From the NCBI RefSeq assembly GCF_030657335.1, contig NZ_CP131039.1, forward strand, positions 1,504,501 through 1,568,500: DNA of 64,000 nt, given 5' to 3'. Shown here piece after piece: positions 8,233 to 17,784 of this stretch (position 1 is its first letter; each line of letters starts with the position of its first letter). Position numbers and translations under genes: made by a program. The stretch is from Croceibacterium aestuarii (GTDB taxonomy: Bacteria; Pseudomonadota; Alphaproteobacteria; Sphingomonadales; Sphingomonadaceae). The notes below the pieces were generated by a model. That model searched no databases, was not told the origin of the DNA, and saw only the letters and a list, made by a program, of their open reading frames with translations.

Positions 8233-10342
8233 GATTATGGGGAGAGGGCTTGTCAATCGTCTGTTGCGGTTGTGTGCGGTCATCGCGGCATTGACCCTGC
8301 CGGGGGTGACGAATGCGGAAGACGGCTATGACCTGTGGCTGCGCTACGCCCCCCTGGCAGAGGACAGGGCGGCCGATACCGCCGCCGCGCTGGGGCCGGT
8401 CCTGGTCGTCTCGGCACCGACGCCGACCATCGCCGCTGCCCGGCGCGAACTGGAGCGCGGGCTCGCCGGAATGCTCGGCGGGCACCGGGCGACCGGTCCG
8501 GGAATCGTGCTCGGGCGGGCGCGCGATCTCGAAGGCGATGCCGCGCGCGAGGCGGCGCCGCTCGATGGCCTGCCGCCGGGCGCCTACCGCATTGCACGCC
8601 TCGCCGATGGCCGGGTGCTCATCGCCGGGAACGACGATAACGGCGTGCTCTACGGCGCTTTCGCATTCCTGCGGCATCTCGGCTCGGGCGAAGGGGTATC
8701 CGCGATCGGCGGGACCTCGGCTCCAGTCTATCCGCTGAGGATGATCGACCACTGGGACAATCCCGGCGGGCCGGTCGAGCGCGGCTATGCCGGGCGTTCG
8801 ATCTTCGACTGGTGGCACCTGCCCGACCATCTCGATCCGCGAATGATCGATTACGCCCGCGCCGAGGCCTCGATCGGCATCAACGGCGTGGTGGTCAACA
8901 ACGTCAACGCCAAAGCCTACCTGCTCGAGCCGCGCTATATCGCCAAACTGGCGCGTCTGGCCGATGCCTGGCGGCCCTACGGCATCCGCGTCTACCTGAG
9001 CGCGCGTTTCTCGGCGCCGATGGAAATCGGCGGGACCGGCACCGCCGACCCGCTCGACCCGCGCGTGCGCGCGTGGTGGAAAGCCAAGGCGGACCAAATC
9101 TACGCGGCAATTCCCGATTTCGGCGGTTTCCTGGTCAAGGCCAACTCCGAAGGCCAGCCCGGACCCCAGGACTACGGGCGCACCCACGCCGACGGGGCCA
9201 ACATGATGGCCGCTGCGCTTGGCAATCGCGGCGTGGTGCTGTGGCGCGCCTTCGTCTACTCGGCCGAGGATTCGACCGACCGTGCGATGCAGGCCTATAA
9301 CGAGTTCGTGCCGCTCGGCGGCAAGTTCGCCGACAACGTGATCCTCCAGGTCAAGAACGGTCCGATCGACTTTCAGCCCCGCGAACCGTTCCACCCGATG
9401 TTCGGGGCGATGCCCCACACGAAGCTCATGCTCGAAGGGCAGATCACCAAGGAGTACCTCGGCTTCGCCACCCACCTGGCGTTTCTTGCGCCGCTCTGGA
9501 AGGAAGTCTTGAGCGTCGATACCGGACGCGGCGGGCCAGTGGCACAGACCATCGCCGGAATGGCCGGCGTCGCTAATACCGGGTCCGATCGCAACTGGTC
9601 CGGATCGCATTTCGACCAGGCCAACTGGTACGCCTTGGGCCGTCTGGCGTGGGATCCGAGCATGAGCAGCGAGCAGATCGCGCGCGAGTGGGCGGCGCAG
9701 ACGTTCAGCCGCGATCCCGCTTTCCTCGCCGAAGTCGTGCCGATGATGCTCGGCAGCCGCCAGGCGGTGGTTGACTACATGACCCCGATGGGGCTCGCTC
9801 ACCAGATGGGCACAGGTCACCATTACGGCCCGGCGCCCTGGGTCTGCGACCTTGCGAGGCCCGAATGGAACCCTTGCTACTACAGCCGCGCCGACGTGCA
9901 GGGCATTGGCTTCGATCGGACTGCAACCGGCAGCAACGCGTTGGCGCAATATGCTCCCTCGGTCGCCTCCAGATGGCGCGATCCGAAGGCGATTGACGAG
10001 GACTACCTGCTCTGGTTCCACCACTTGCCGTGGGATTTCCGCACCCGGTCGGGCCGCGCGCTCTGGCCCGAGCTGGTCCACCGCTACGACCGCGGGGTTG
10101 CGGCAGTCGATGCCATGGCTGCTAAGTGGTCCACTCTCGCGCCCTATGTCGATGGGCAGAGGTTCGAGGACACCGCCGAGTTCCTCGCCATCCAGCAGCG
10201 CGAGGCGCGCTGGTGGCGCGACGCATCGGTCGCTTACTGGCAATCGCTCAATCACTTGCCGCTCCCGCTTGGAGCCGCTCCGCCGGCGCATTCGCTCGAA
10301 TGGTACCAAGCGCTCCGCTTTCCCGATGCACCGGGCGGCTGA
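8231..10342 (+). CDS. aguA: GH67 alpha-glucuronidase
   Basis: About 703 residues. It removes (4-O-methyl-)glucuronic acid from the non-reducing end xylose of aldouronic acids. E307 (KANSEGQPGP), D380 (NGPIDFQPREP) and E408 (GQITKEYLG) have exactly the spacing of the known GH67 catalytic acid and base pair (E292, D365, E393 in the Cellvibrio enzyme). A hydrophobic leader ending near TNA suggests export. The start is uncertain: ATG 8231 and ATG 8237 have no clear ribosome site and overlap the operator, while ggggagagg at 8239-8247 would better serve a TTG about 14 bases later. It leads an operon with the LacI regulator and xylD. Confidence 0.92.
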   Translation: MIMGRGLVNRLLRLCAVIAALTLPGVTNAEDGYDLWLRYAPLAEDRAADTAAALGPVLVVSAPTPTIAAARRELERGLAGMLGGHRATGPGIVLGRARDLEGDAAREAAPLDGLPPGAYRIARLADGRVLIAGNDDNGVLYGAFAFLRHLGSGEGVSAIGGTSAPVYPLRMIDHWDNPGGPVERGYAGRSIFDWWHLPDHLDPRMIDYARAEASIGINGVVVNNVNAKAYLLEPRYIAKLARLADAWRPYGIRVYLSARFSAPMEIGGTGTADPLDPRVRAWWKAKADQIYAAIPDFGGFLVKANSEGQPGPQDYGRTHADGANMMAAALGNRGVVLWRAFVYSAEDSTDRAMQAYNEFVPLGGKFADNVILQVKNGPIDFQPREPFHPMFGAMPHTKLMLEGQITKEYLGFATHLAFLAPLWKEVLSVDTGRGGPVAQTIAGMAGVANTGSDRNWSGSHFDQANWYALGRLAWDPSMSSEQIAREWAAQTFSRDPAFLAEVVPMMLGSRQAVVDYMTPMGLAHQMGTGHHYGPAPWVCDLARPEWNPCYYSRADVQGIGFDRTATGSNALAQYAPSVASRWRDPKAIDEDYLLWFHHLPWDFRTRSGRALWPELVHRYDRGVAAVDAMAAKWSTLAPYVDGQRFEDTAEFLAIQQREARWWRDASVAYWQSLNHLPLPLGAAPPAHSLEWYQALRFPDAPGG

Positions 10343-10396
10343 GATGGCCCGAAAAAACGCTTTTGCCGCCCTCGTGTGCGCCCTAAGGACCTCGCA

Positions 10397-11503
10397 ATGA
10401 GCAAGGGCAAGAGCGAGGGGGCGGCGCGCAAGACCGGGCGGCGGCACAAGGGTGCGCCGACGATCGCCGACGTGGCCCGGCTGGCCCACTGCTCGCCCAT
10501 GACCGTGAGTCGGGTCATCAATGGCGAGGCCAGCGTGCGCGAGGGCACCCGCAATGCGGTGCTCGAGGCCGTACGTCAGCTCAACTATGCGCCCAATCGC
10601 GCGGCCCGTAGTCTCGCCGGCGGCGAACAGCTGCGCATCGCGCTGCTTTTCGACAATCCATCGGCGTCCTACCTCAGCGAATTTCTCATGGGCGCGCTCG
10701 AGGAATCGAGCCGCGGCGACATCCACCTCGAAGTGCAGAGCTGCGAAACCGTGGCCGACGCCACGGTGCTGATGCGCAAGTTGGCGGAAAGCGGTATCCA
10801 GGGCTTCATCCTGCCGCCACCGCTATGCGACGACCAGAGCGTCCTGGATCTCGTTGGAGAACTCGGCGCGGTGGCCGTCGCGGTCGGTCCGGGCAAGGCC
10901 AGCGGATCCGACGCCGCCGTCATGATCGACGACTTTCGCGCCGCCTACGACATGACCAAGCACATTATCGACCTTGGGCATTCCCGCATCGGCTTCATCA
11001 TCGGCAATCCCGAACAGGTCGCCAGCGGGCGGCGCCTCAACGGCTACCGTGCCGCACTCAGCGATGCCGGGATCGAGATCGACGATCAGCTCATCGTACA
11101 GGGACGTTTCACCTATCGCTCGGGGCTCGATGCCGCCGAACGTCTGCTCGCCGCCGAACCGCGACCGACGGCGATCTTCGCCTCGAACGACGACATGGCC
11201 GCCGCGGTGGTGGCGATGGCGCATCGCCGCCACCTCGACGTGCCGAACGACATTACGGTGTGCGGGTTCGACGATACCGACATGGCGCGCACGATCTGGC
11301 CGGAGCTGACCACCATCCGCCAGCCGATCCGCGAAATGACCGCCTGGGCGGTCAATGCGATCGTGCGCATAGTTCGCGCCCGGCGAACGGGCGAAAAGCT
11401 CCAGCCCGAGCACACGACGCTCCCCTACAAACTCGTGCGACGGGAATCCGACGCCGCCCCCAGCCTCGCGGCGCGAAACGCCAGCCGCCCTGGCGCCTCG
11501 TGA
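10397..11503 (+). CDS. LacI-family transcriptional regulator (probable xylose/xylan regulator)
   Basis: 368 residues. An N-terminal LacI helix-turn-helix (TIADVARLAHCSPMTVSRVI, about residues 22-41) with the hinge (YAPNRAARSLAGG) is followed by a periplasmic-binding-protein-like effector domain (VCGFDDTDMA near 290). ATG 10397 has an aagga site at suitable spacing; an in-frame GTG at 10376 lacks one. It lies 54 bp after the glucuronidase and overlaps xylD as GTGA. The four TAGCGCTA palindromes near it are plausible targets, and one lies upstream of its own operon, suggesting autoregulation. The inducer is likely xylose, xylonate or a derivative; this is inferred. Confidence 0.9.
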   Translation: MSKGKSEGAARKTGRRHKGAPTIADVARLAHCSPMTVSRVINGEASVREGTRNAVLEAVRQLNYAPNRAARSLAGGEQLRIALLFDNPSASYLSEFLMGALEESSRGDIHLEVQSCETVADATVLMRKLAESGIQGFILPPPLCDDQSVLDLVGELGAVAVAVGPGKASGSDAAVMIDDFRAAYDMTKHIIDLGHSRIGFIIGNPEQVASGRRLNGYRAALSDAGIEIDDQLIVQGRFTYRSGLDAAERLLAAEPRPTAIFASNDDMAAAVVAMAHRRHLDVPNDITVCGFDDTDMARTIWPELTTIRQPIREMTAWAVNAIVRIVRARRTGEKLQPEHTTLPYKLVRRESDAAPSLAARNASRPGAS

Positions 11504-13287
11504 GCGACGACGGCGAACGCTCGCCGCGGCTGCGCTCGCGCGATTGGTTCGACAACGCCGAGCGCTGGGACCAGACCGCGCTCTACCTCGAGCGGTTCAT
11601 GAACTACGGCGTCACGCCGGAGGAACTGCGTAGCGGCAAGCCGATCATCGGTATCGCCCAGTCGGGCAGCGACCTCAGCCCCTGCAACCGCATCCATCTG
11701 CATCTGGCCAAGCGGACGCGTGACGGAATCCGCGATGCGGGCGGGATTCCGCTCGAGTTCCCGGTCCATCCTATATTTGAGAACTGTCGCCGCCCGACGG
11801 CCGCGCTCGATCGCAACCTGCTCTATCTCGGGCTGGTCGAACTGCTTAACGGCTACCCGATCGACGGCGTCGTGCTGACCACCGGCTGCGACAAGACCAC
11901 GCCGAGCCAGGTCATGGCCGCCAGCACGGTCGACATCCCGGCTATCGTCCTTAGCGGTGGGCCGATGCTCGACGGCTGGCACGAGGGCGAACTGGTCGGC
12001 TCGGGCACGGTCATCTGGCGCAGCCGCCGCAAGCTGGCCGCTGGCGAAATCGACGAGGCGGAGTTCCTCGACCGGGCAACGAGCAGCGCGCCGAGCGCCG
12101 GGCACTGCAATTCGATGGGCACTGCCAGCACGATGAACGCGGTCGCCGAGGCCCTCGGCCTGTCGCTGACCGGGTGCGCTGCGATACCGGCGCCCTATCG
12201 CGAGCGCGGCCAGATTGCCTATCGGACGGGGCGGCGCATCGTCGAGATGGTGCTCGAAGACCTGCGTCCTAGCCGGGTCCTTACTCGCGAAGCCTTTCTC
12301 AACGCGATTGCCACGACAAGTGTGATTGGAGGTTCGTCGAACGCACAGCCGCACATCGTGGCGATGGCGCGCCATGCCGGAGTCGAGCTCGAACCCGAGG
12401 TTTGGCAGCACCACGGCTACGATCTGCCGCTGCTGGTCAACATGCAGCCGGCGGGCAAGTATCTCGGCGAGCGCTTCCACCGCGCCGGCGGTGTTCCCGC
12501 GGCGATGTGGGAGCTGCTGCAGGCCGGCAAGCTGCATGGCGATTGCGTGACCTGCACCGGAAAGACGATGGCCGAGAACCTCGCGGGCCATGAAAGTCCC
12601 GATCGCGAGATGATCCGCCCGTTCGATAATCCGCTGATGGAGCGGGCAGGATTTGTCGTCCTTTCGGGCAACCTGTTCGACTTCGGTATCCTCAAGACCT
12701 CGGTCATCTCCGACGACTTTCGCGGGCGGTACCTGTCGCGGCCGGGTGCCGAGGGTATCTTCGAAGGCCGCGCGGTCGTGTTCGACGGGTCCGACGATTA
12801 CCACCACCGGATCAACGATCCTGCGCTGGGCATCGACGAGGATTCGATCCTCGTCATGCGCGGCTCGGGCGTGATCGGCTGGCCGGGCAGCGCAGAGGTG
12901 GTCAACATGCAGCCGCCCGACGCGCTGATCCGACGCGGGGTGATGTGGCTGCCCACGCTCGGCGACGGCCGCCAATCGGGCACCAGCGACAGCCCGTCGA
13001 TCCTCAATTGCTCGCCCGAAAGCGCGGCGGGCGGTGGACTCGCCTGGCTGCGCGACGGCGACACGATCCGCATCGACCTTAACGCCGGCACCTGCAACGC
13101 GCTGGTGGACGAGGCCGAGATCGCCCGCCGGCTGGCCGAGGAGCCGCCTGCCGCGATCCCGGAATCACAGACGCCATGGGAAGAACTGTACCGCGAGAAA
13201 ACCGGTCAGCTGTCGGAAGGCGGAGTGATGGACATGGCGCTCAAATACCGCGGCACATCGAAAAAGCTGCCGCGCCACAACCACTGA
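11500..13287 (+). CDS. xylD: D-xylonate dehydratase (IlvD/Edd family)
   Basis: 595 residues, close to the size of Caulobacter XylD. It converts D-xylonate to 2-keto-3-deoxy-D-xylonate, third step of the Weimberg pathway. Cysteines C62 (SPCNR), C130 (TTGCDKTTPS) and C203 (AGHCNSMGTAS) match the [2Fe-2S] ligands described for the sugar-acid dehydratases (C60, C128, C201 in the Caulobacter enzyme). The GTG at 11500 shares GTGA with the regulator's stop, so the two are probably translationally coupled. The xylX-A-B-C genes for the other steps are on the facing strand. Confidence 0.93.
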   Translation: MSDDGERSPRLRSRDWFDNAERWDQTALYLERFMNYGVTPEELRSGKPIIGIAQSGSDLSPCNRIHLHLAKRTRDGIRDAGGIPLEFPVHPIFENCRRPTAALDRNLLYLGLVELLNGYPIDGVVLTTGCDKTTPSQVMAASTVDIPAIVLSGGPMLDGWHEGELVGSGTVIWRSRRKLAAGEIDEAEFLDRATSSAPSAGHCNSMGTASTMNAVAEALGLSLTGCAAIPAPYRERGQIAYRTGRRIVEMVLEDLRPSRVLTREAFLNAIATTSVIGGSSNAQPHIVAMARHAGVELEPEVWQHHGYDLPLLVNMQPAGKYLGERFHRAGGVPAAMWELLQAGKLHGDCVTCTGKTMAENLAGHESPDREMIRPFDNPLMERAGFVVLSGNLFDFGILKTSVISDDFRGRYLSRPGAEGIFEGRAVVFDGSDDYHHRINDPALGIDEDSILVMRGSGVIGWPGSAEVVNMQPPDALIRRGVMWLPTLGDGRQSGTSDSPSILNCSPESAAGGGLAWLRDGDTIRIDLNAGTCNALVDEAEIARRLAEEPPAAIPESQTPWEELYREKTGQLSEGGVMDMALKYRGTSKKLPRHNH

Positions 13288-13353
13288 TTCGCGCGCCCAA
13301 GATCGCACCCGGTTGACCCGTCGACAGTGCCCTAGGAGAGAGTTCGCCTGCGC

Positions 13354-13372
13354 ACCGGGATAGCTTCCCGGT
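13354..13372. terminator. Possible bidirectional terminator between xylD and the mutarotase
   Basis: Seven-bp inverted repeat accggga / tcccggt with a 5-nt loop in the 89-bp gap between two convergent genes. It is followed by a short A/T-rich stretch (cgaattat) but lacks a clear T run, so function is tentative. Confidence 0.4.
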
Positions 13373-13376
13373 CGAA

Positions 13377-14231
13377 TTATCCGGCGAGGGTCGCCGAGAT
13401 GCGCAGGGTCAGACTGGCGGTGCACCCGGGGGCGAGCACAGTCATCTCTGCGGGCGCGCGGTTGAGCGCGTCGGGTCCGTGGCTGACGGGCTCGAGGCAC
13501 AGTGCGCTGCCGTCCGCTGGCGCATAGAGATGCAGGAACGGCGCGCCGCGGGCGGTCATCGCGATGCTGCCGAGGTCGTCTTCGATCAACGCGCGACCGC
13601 TCCACCCGGCGAAGCAGTGATCGACGGTTTCAGAGGGCAGGGCGGCGCCCATGTTCGAGTCGGCGAAGCGGGGCGACGCTGCGATCTCCCCGTTTGGGAT
13701 CAAGCCTGCGTCCGCGAGCAACATGCCCGTCGAGCTGAACCGCACGTGCGTTTCCGGGCGACGTCGCACATAGGGATGCAGGCCGAGACCGCAGGGCATC
13801 GGCGTCTCGCTGCGGTTGGTCACGTCGAGCGTGATCGCGCAGCCTTGCGAGCCGAGGCGTATTCGCTGCTCGGCTTCGTAGGACCAGGGCCAGGCATCTG
13901 TGCCGCTGTGGGAGTGTCCGAGCGTGCACTTGAATCCCGCTTCGGCGGTGACCTGCCAGACACTGTGCCAGCCGAGTCCGTGTAGGCTATGCGGCTCGGG
14001 CGGGAAATTCTCCGGCAATTGCACCATGCGGCCGGACCAGGAAAAACGGCCGCCGCGAATCCGGTTGCACCAGGGCACAAGCGGAAAGCAGGCGGATTCG
14101 AGAGGATCGATCGCGCTGCCCGGCATGGTGCGCAGGACGTCCGTCCCGCCCAGACGCAGCGCCGCGAGCGCGCCGCCTGTGTCGGGACGCAGTTCTGCCA
14201 CCCAGTCCCCGGCGCGAAGCGTCAGCGTCAC
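13377..14231 (-). CDS. Aldose 1-epimerase (mutarotase)
   Basis: 284 residues of the galactose-mutarotase-like beta-sandwich. Family signatures are PLVPWCNRIRGGRF near 50, the HSLHGLGW segment near 80, a conserved histidine in GLGLHPYVRR and the catalytic glutamate in LCLEPVSHGPDALNR near the C-terminus. It interconverts the alpha and beta anomers of an aldose, here probably xylose, ahead of oxidation by XylB. Start is the GTG at 14231, sharing GTGA with the esterase stop. It is the last gene of the xylX operon and is convergent with xylD. No signal peptide is visible, so it is cytoplasmic. Confidence 0.87.
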   Translation of the reverse strand: MTLTLRAGDWVAELRPDTGGALAALRLGGTDVLRTMPGSAIDPLESACFPLVPWCNRIRGGRFSWSGRMVQLPENFPPEPHSLHGLGWHSVWQVTAEAGFKCTLGHSHSGTDAWPWSYEAEQRIRLGSQGCAITLDVTNRSETPMPCGLGLHPYVRRRPETHVRFSSTGMLLADAGLIPNGEIAASPRFADSNMGAALPSETVDHCFAGWSGRALIEDDLGSIAMTARGAPFLHLYAPADGSALCLEPVSHGPDALNRAPAEMTVLAPGCTASLTLRISATLAG

Positions 14232-16123
14232 TTGACCAGCGGCAGCTCGAACGTCGGCACCGGCAACGGGCGCGCGTCGTACGTATTGACCACCGGACTG
14301 TCGATCCAGGCATAGCGAACGCGCGTTACCGGCTTGCCGTCGCCCGCAAGGACGACGGCATCGCCGGCGACCTCGGCCGCGGCGTACCGGCAGCTGTCCT
14401 GCGTCTCGCCGCACAGCTCGAAACCGAGCGGCGGCCCGCTCCAGGCGTGAAGGCCGCCTTCGATTCCCGCAAAGGTCACGACAATCTCGCCGCCCGCTTG
14501 GCGGGCCGAGACGGGCATCGGCATCGGCTCGCCCTGCGCCGCCATCGCCAGCCGCAGGCCGACGTTCAGCTTGTCCAAGGGATGCAGGTTGTCGTTCTCG
14601 CCGAGGTCGAGCGTGGCGATCAGCGCAGCGTTCGCGTCGGCCGCAACGGCCCTCAATTCTTCGTTGCGGATCTCTGCCCAGCCAGACGCGGCGGGGCGTT
14701 CGGTGGTCGGGCCCCAGTTGGGCAGCTGCACGACGAGCATCTTCGCGCCTGTCCCGATTTGCTCTCGCCAGCCGGAAAAGAGCGCCTTGAGACGCTCGGC
14801 GTAGCCAGGGATGCCGACGTCGCTCTCGCCTTGGTACCAAGCTGTCCCAGCCATAGCGAAGTGCCCGAGCGGGGCGATCATCCGGTTGTACATGATGCCG
14901 ATTCCGGCAATTCCGTCCCACGGCGTGCGCGGCGGGTAGTCGGTGATCTCCGAAATCGCGTAGCGCCAGCCTTCGCCGAGCGAGATGCTCGCGCCGCCGG
15001 CGAGATCGAGCGACAGGCGCTCGGGCGGGCTTTCGAAGCCGCCCGCGCCATAGCTGTTGGTCACCAGTACCATGATCTCGTTTGCCCCGGCCCTGAGGTA
15101 CGAGGCGGGCACGCGGTAATGTCGCTCGTCGCTCCAGCTCGAGGTGTTGCCGACCGGGTGGCCGTTGACGAACGTCATGTCGATATCGTCGACCAGGCCG
15201 ATGTTGAGCGTTCCCCCGGCCTTCGCCTGTGCCGGCGTCAGCATGACGGTTCGGCGCATCCACACGTTGCCGTTGCCGTTGCTCGCCAGCGGAGTGCCCG
15301 TCCATTCGCCCCATGCCGCAATCTTGGGCACGGGTTGCCAGTCGAGTTCGTCGGGGTTGGCCCACGGGCTCCCTCCGGTGCGGTCGGTCCACCACTTCTC
15401 CCATCCGGGCGCAAAAGCCGTGACCGCGCCGAGCGGATCTTTCGCGTACTGCTCGAGCTGGGTCATCGCGGCCGGACCATAGAGCGCCTTGCCCCCTTCG
15501 GGCGTGAGCCAGGCGCGGATTTGCGAGCCGCCCCAGTTCGAGTGAATGGCCCCGATCGGCACGCCGAGATCGCGCCGGAGCTGGCGCGCCATGAAATAGC
15601 AGGCGCCGGAGAAGTCCTTGACGCTATCCAGCGAGGCAGCGGCCCAGGCGACCTTGCCGCCGAACTCCTTCTGCGGGGTCAGCGCGCTGACCTTGGGGAT
15701 CATCAGCAGGCGCAAGCCGTCGTCGCCCGAATGCTGCGCTGCGAGCGGTCCACCGGCCGAGGACCAGACCGAGAACTCCATGTTCGACTGTCCGCCGCAC
15801 AGCCACACGTCGCCGACCAGCAAGTCGGAGACGGCGATTTTCGACCCGTCGGCGCCGGTAACGGTCAAGGTGACCGGGTCGGCGCTGGCGGTACGGGCGG
15901 GAAAGTGCAGCGCGAAGCTGCCTCCCGTCGTGGCAGTGGTGCTCGCTGTCGCTGAACCCAGCGTGGCGCTGAGCTTCTCGCCGGGCGCGGCGGTCCCTTC
16001 CACCACCACGGGGCGGTCGCGCTGAATCACCGCGTGGTCGGTCCACACCGGCGTCAGTACTGGCGCTGCGCTGGCAGCCCCGGCGGTTACGAGGGCAGCG
16101 AGCGCCAGGCCGGTGCGTATCAT
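14228..16123 (-). CDS. Sialate-O-acetylesterase-like SGNH esterase, probable acetylxylan esterase
   Basis: 631 residues with a Sec signal peptide ending ASAAP. The SGNH hydrolase motifs are present: nucleophile serine in CGGQSNMEF, GAIHSNWGGS, the AWYQGESD segment, and the Asp/His pair in GENDNLHPLDK. A jelly-roll insertion lies between the two halves of the hydrolase domain, as usual for this family. In a xylan locus the likely job is removal of acetyl groups from xylose or glucuronate residues in the periplasm. ATG 16123 overlaps xylC as ATGA. The acetylated substrate is inferred from the neighbours. Confidence 0.85.
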   Translation of the reverse strand: MIRTGLALAALVTAGAASAAPVLTPVWTDHAVIQRDRPVVVEGTAAPGEKLSATLGSATASTTATTGGSFALHFPARTASADPVTLTVTGADGSKIAVSDLLVGDVWLCGGQSNMEFSVWSSAGGPLAAQHSGDDGLRLLMIPKVSALTPQKEFGGKVAWAAASLDSVKDFSGACYFMARQLRRDLGVPIGAIHSNWGGSQIRAWLTPEGGKALYGPAAMTQLEQYAKDPLGAVTAFAPGWEKWWTDRTGGSPWANPDELDWQPVPKIAAWGEWTGTPLASNGNGNVWMRRTVMLTPAQAKAGGTLNIGLVDDIDMTFVNGHPVGNTSSWSDERHYRVPASYLRAGANEIMVLVTNSYGAGGFESPPERLSLDLAGGASISLGEGWRYAISEITDYPPRTPWDGIAGIGIMYNRMIAPLGHFAMAGTAWYQGESDVGIPGYAERLKALFSGWREQIGTGAKMLVVQLPNWGPTTERPAASGWAEIRNEELRAVAADANAALIATLDLGENDNLHPLDKLNVGLRLAMAAQGEPMPMPVSARQAGGEIVVTFAGIEGGLHAWSGPPLGFELCGETQDSCRYAAAEVAGDAVVLAGDGKPVTRVRYAWIDSPVVNTYDARPLPVPTFELPLVK

Positions 16124-17004
16124 CCGAGTTTCACCTTGGGAGTGGCGAAGCCGGCCACGGGGCTGTCGAAGGCCAGCAGGCTGCCGGCGGCCGGATAGTC
16201 GGCTGCGTCGGCCGGTTCGAGGTTCTTGGTCGCGGTGGTGACGTAGGCGGTCCTGAAATCCGGTCCGCCGAGTGTCATCTTGGTAATGTCGCGCGCCGGG
16301 AGCTTCACGGTGGCCACCAGCTTGCCGTCGGGCGAATATCGGGCGACGTGCGAGCCGAAATAGAGCCCGGTCCAGACATGGTCCTCGGCATCGACCATCG
16401 GCCCGTCGGGATAAGCATCGGGGAAATCCTTCGCGACGTCCGCGAACAGCCGCGCCTCGCCCACGCCCGCGGCGGACAGGTCAGCGACCAGGATCTTCTT
16501 GCCCACGGTGTCGGTGAAATAGATTCGGTCACCCGAACCGCTGACCGCGGGCCCGTTGGTGATCGATATGCCGCTCGGCCCGGCCTGGCGGGCCTCGCCC
16601 TTTTCGAAGACGTAGAACCGGCCGCTGGTGTCCTCTTCGGCGTCGTCCATCGAGCCGAACCAGGCGCGGCCCCACGGATCGCTGCAGGCGTCGTTGAGAC
16701 GATTGCCGGCGGGCTCGCCGGGCACGGCCATCAGCTTCTCGAAGGTCTGATGCTCCGGATCGAACGTATAGAGCCCGTCCTGCACTCCGCACAGCAGCAA
16801 GCCGCCTTCGGCCGGTAGCGCCCAGCCGATCTGGCCCGGCGCCTCGGCGCTGGCATTGCTGCCCGTCGCGGGGTCGAAATGCCACAGCAGGTGGCGCTTG
16901 ATGTCGACGCACCACACGACTTGCCGCCCGGCGTCCCACAGCGCGCCTTCGCCCAGCTTGAAGCCGGGCCTGAGAACCTCGTGAACGTCGGTCTCTATCT
17001 CCAT
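16120..17004 (-). CDS. xylC: SMP-30/gluconolactonase family, D-xylonolactonase
   Basis: 294 residues of the six-bladed SMP-30/regucalcin propeller. Metal-site signatures include KLGEGALWD near 14-22, RLNDACSDPWG (Asn/Asp ligands) near 100 and AYPDGPMVDAEDHVW near 200. It hydrolyses D-xylono-lactone made by XylB to D-xylonate. The product class and its position immediately after xylX-xylA-xylB reproduce the Caulobacter xylXABC order. ATG 17004 overlaps the xylB stop by 10 bp. Confidence 0.9.
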   Translation of the reverse strand: MEIETDVHEVLRPGFKLGEGALWDAGRQVVWCVDIKRHLLWHFDPATGSNASAEAPGQIGWALPAEGGLLLCGVQDGLYTFDPEHQTFEKLMAVPGEPAGNRLNDACSDPWGRAWFGSMDDAEEDTSGRFYVFEKGEARQAGPSGISITNGPAVSGSGDRIYFTDTVGKKILVADLSAAGVGEARLFADVAKDFPDAYPDGPMVDAEDHVWTGLYFGSHVARYSPDGKLVATVKLPARDITKMTLGGPDFRTAYVTTATKNLEPADAADYPAAGSLLAFDSPVAGFATPKVKLG

Positions 17005-17756
17005 CCCGCATCGACCCAGTAATTGTGGCCGGTGCAGAAGCGAGCATCGTCGCTGGCCAGGAACAGAGCCATCGCGGCGATGTCCCGTGGCTGGATCCGC
17101 CCGTCGAGGCACTGCTGCGCGACGATCTCGGCTTCGCCTTCGGGCGAGTACCATTTCATCTGCCGCGGCGTCTGGACGTTGCCGGGGATGATCGCGTTGA
17201 CGCGGATGTTCTGCCGACCGAATTCGCGGGCCAGGCTGCGGGTGAGGCCTTCGATGGCCGCTTTGGCGGTCTGGTAGAGGGTCAGGTCGGGCAGGGCGAG
17301 ATGCCAGGAGATCGAGCCGAGGTTTATGATCGAGCCGCCTCCGGCGCTGGCCATGTGCGGATGCACCGCCTTGGCGGCGAAGAACTGGTGCTTCAGGTTC
17401 ACCGCCATCCGCTCGTCCCAGTATGCGGGTGTAACTTCGTCCACGCTGTGCCGATCGTCGTTGGCCGCGTTGTTGACCAGCACATCGCAGCCGCCGAGCC
17501 GGTCGACAAGCTTGCCGATTTTAGCGGTGTAATCGGCGCAGTCGGTAATGTCGCATTCGAGAAAGAGCGGCTGGATCTGCGCGTCGGCCAGACGCCCGAC
17601 CAGCGTCTCGCTGGCGTCGGTGAGGACATCGACGAATGCCACCGCCGCACCCTGACGAGCGAAGCTCTCGACGATACCTTCGCCGATACCGCTCGCGCCG
17701 CCACTGATGATGACGCGCTTGCCGGCGAGGCTGGGATAGACCGCCCTGTTCGACAC
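16995..17756 (-). CDS. xylB: D-xylose 1-dehydrogenase, short-chain dehydrogenase
   Basis: 253 residues from a GTG at 17756. It oxidises D-xylose to xylonolactone with NAD, the first Weimberg step. The Rossmann motif GGASGIG is at 19-25, the catalytic serine in LGSIS near 148, and Y161/K165 in LYQTAKA. The segments VLVNNAANDDRH, YWDERMAVNL and the end TGHNYWVDAGWR closely follow Caulobacter XylB. The frame is open upstream into the aldehyde dehydrogenase gene, but homology begins at AVYPSLAGKRV, which supports the GTG. It follows xylA after 28 bp. Confidence 0.92.
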   Translation of the reverse strand: MSNRAVYPSLAGKRVIISGGASGIGEGIVESFARQGAAVAFVDVLTDASETLVGRLADAQIQPLFLECDITDCADYTAKIGKLVDRLGGCDVLVNNAANDDRHSVDEVTPAYWDERMAVNLKHQFFAAKAVHPHMASAGGGSIINLGSISWHLALPDLTLYQTAKAAIEGLTRSLAREFGRQNIRVNAIIPGNVQTPRQMKWYSPEGEAEIVAQQCLDGRIQPRDIAAMALFLASDDARFCTGHNYWVDAGWR

Positions 17757-17784
17757 CGGTTTGAAAACCCCTTCGGCCAAGTCC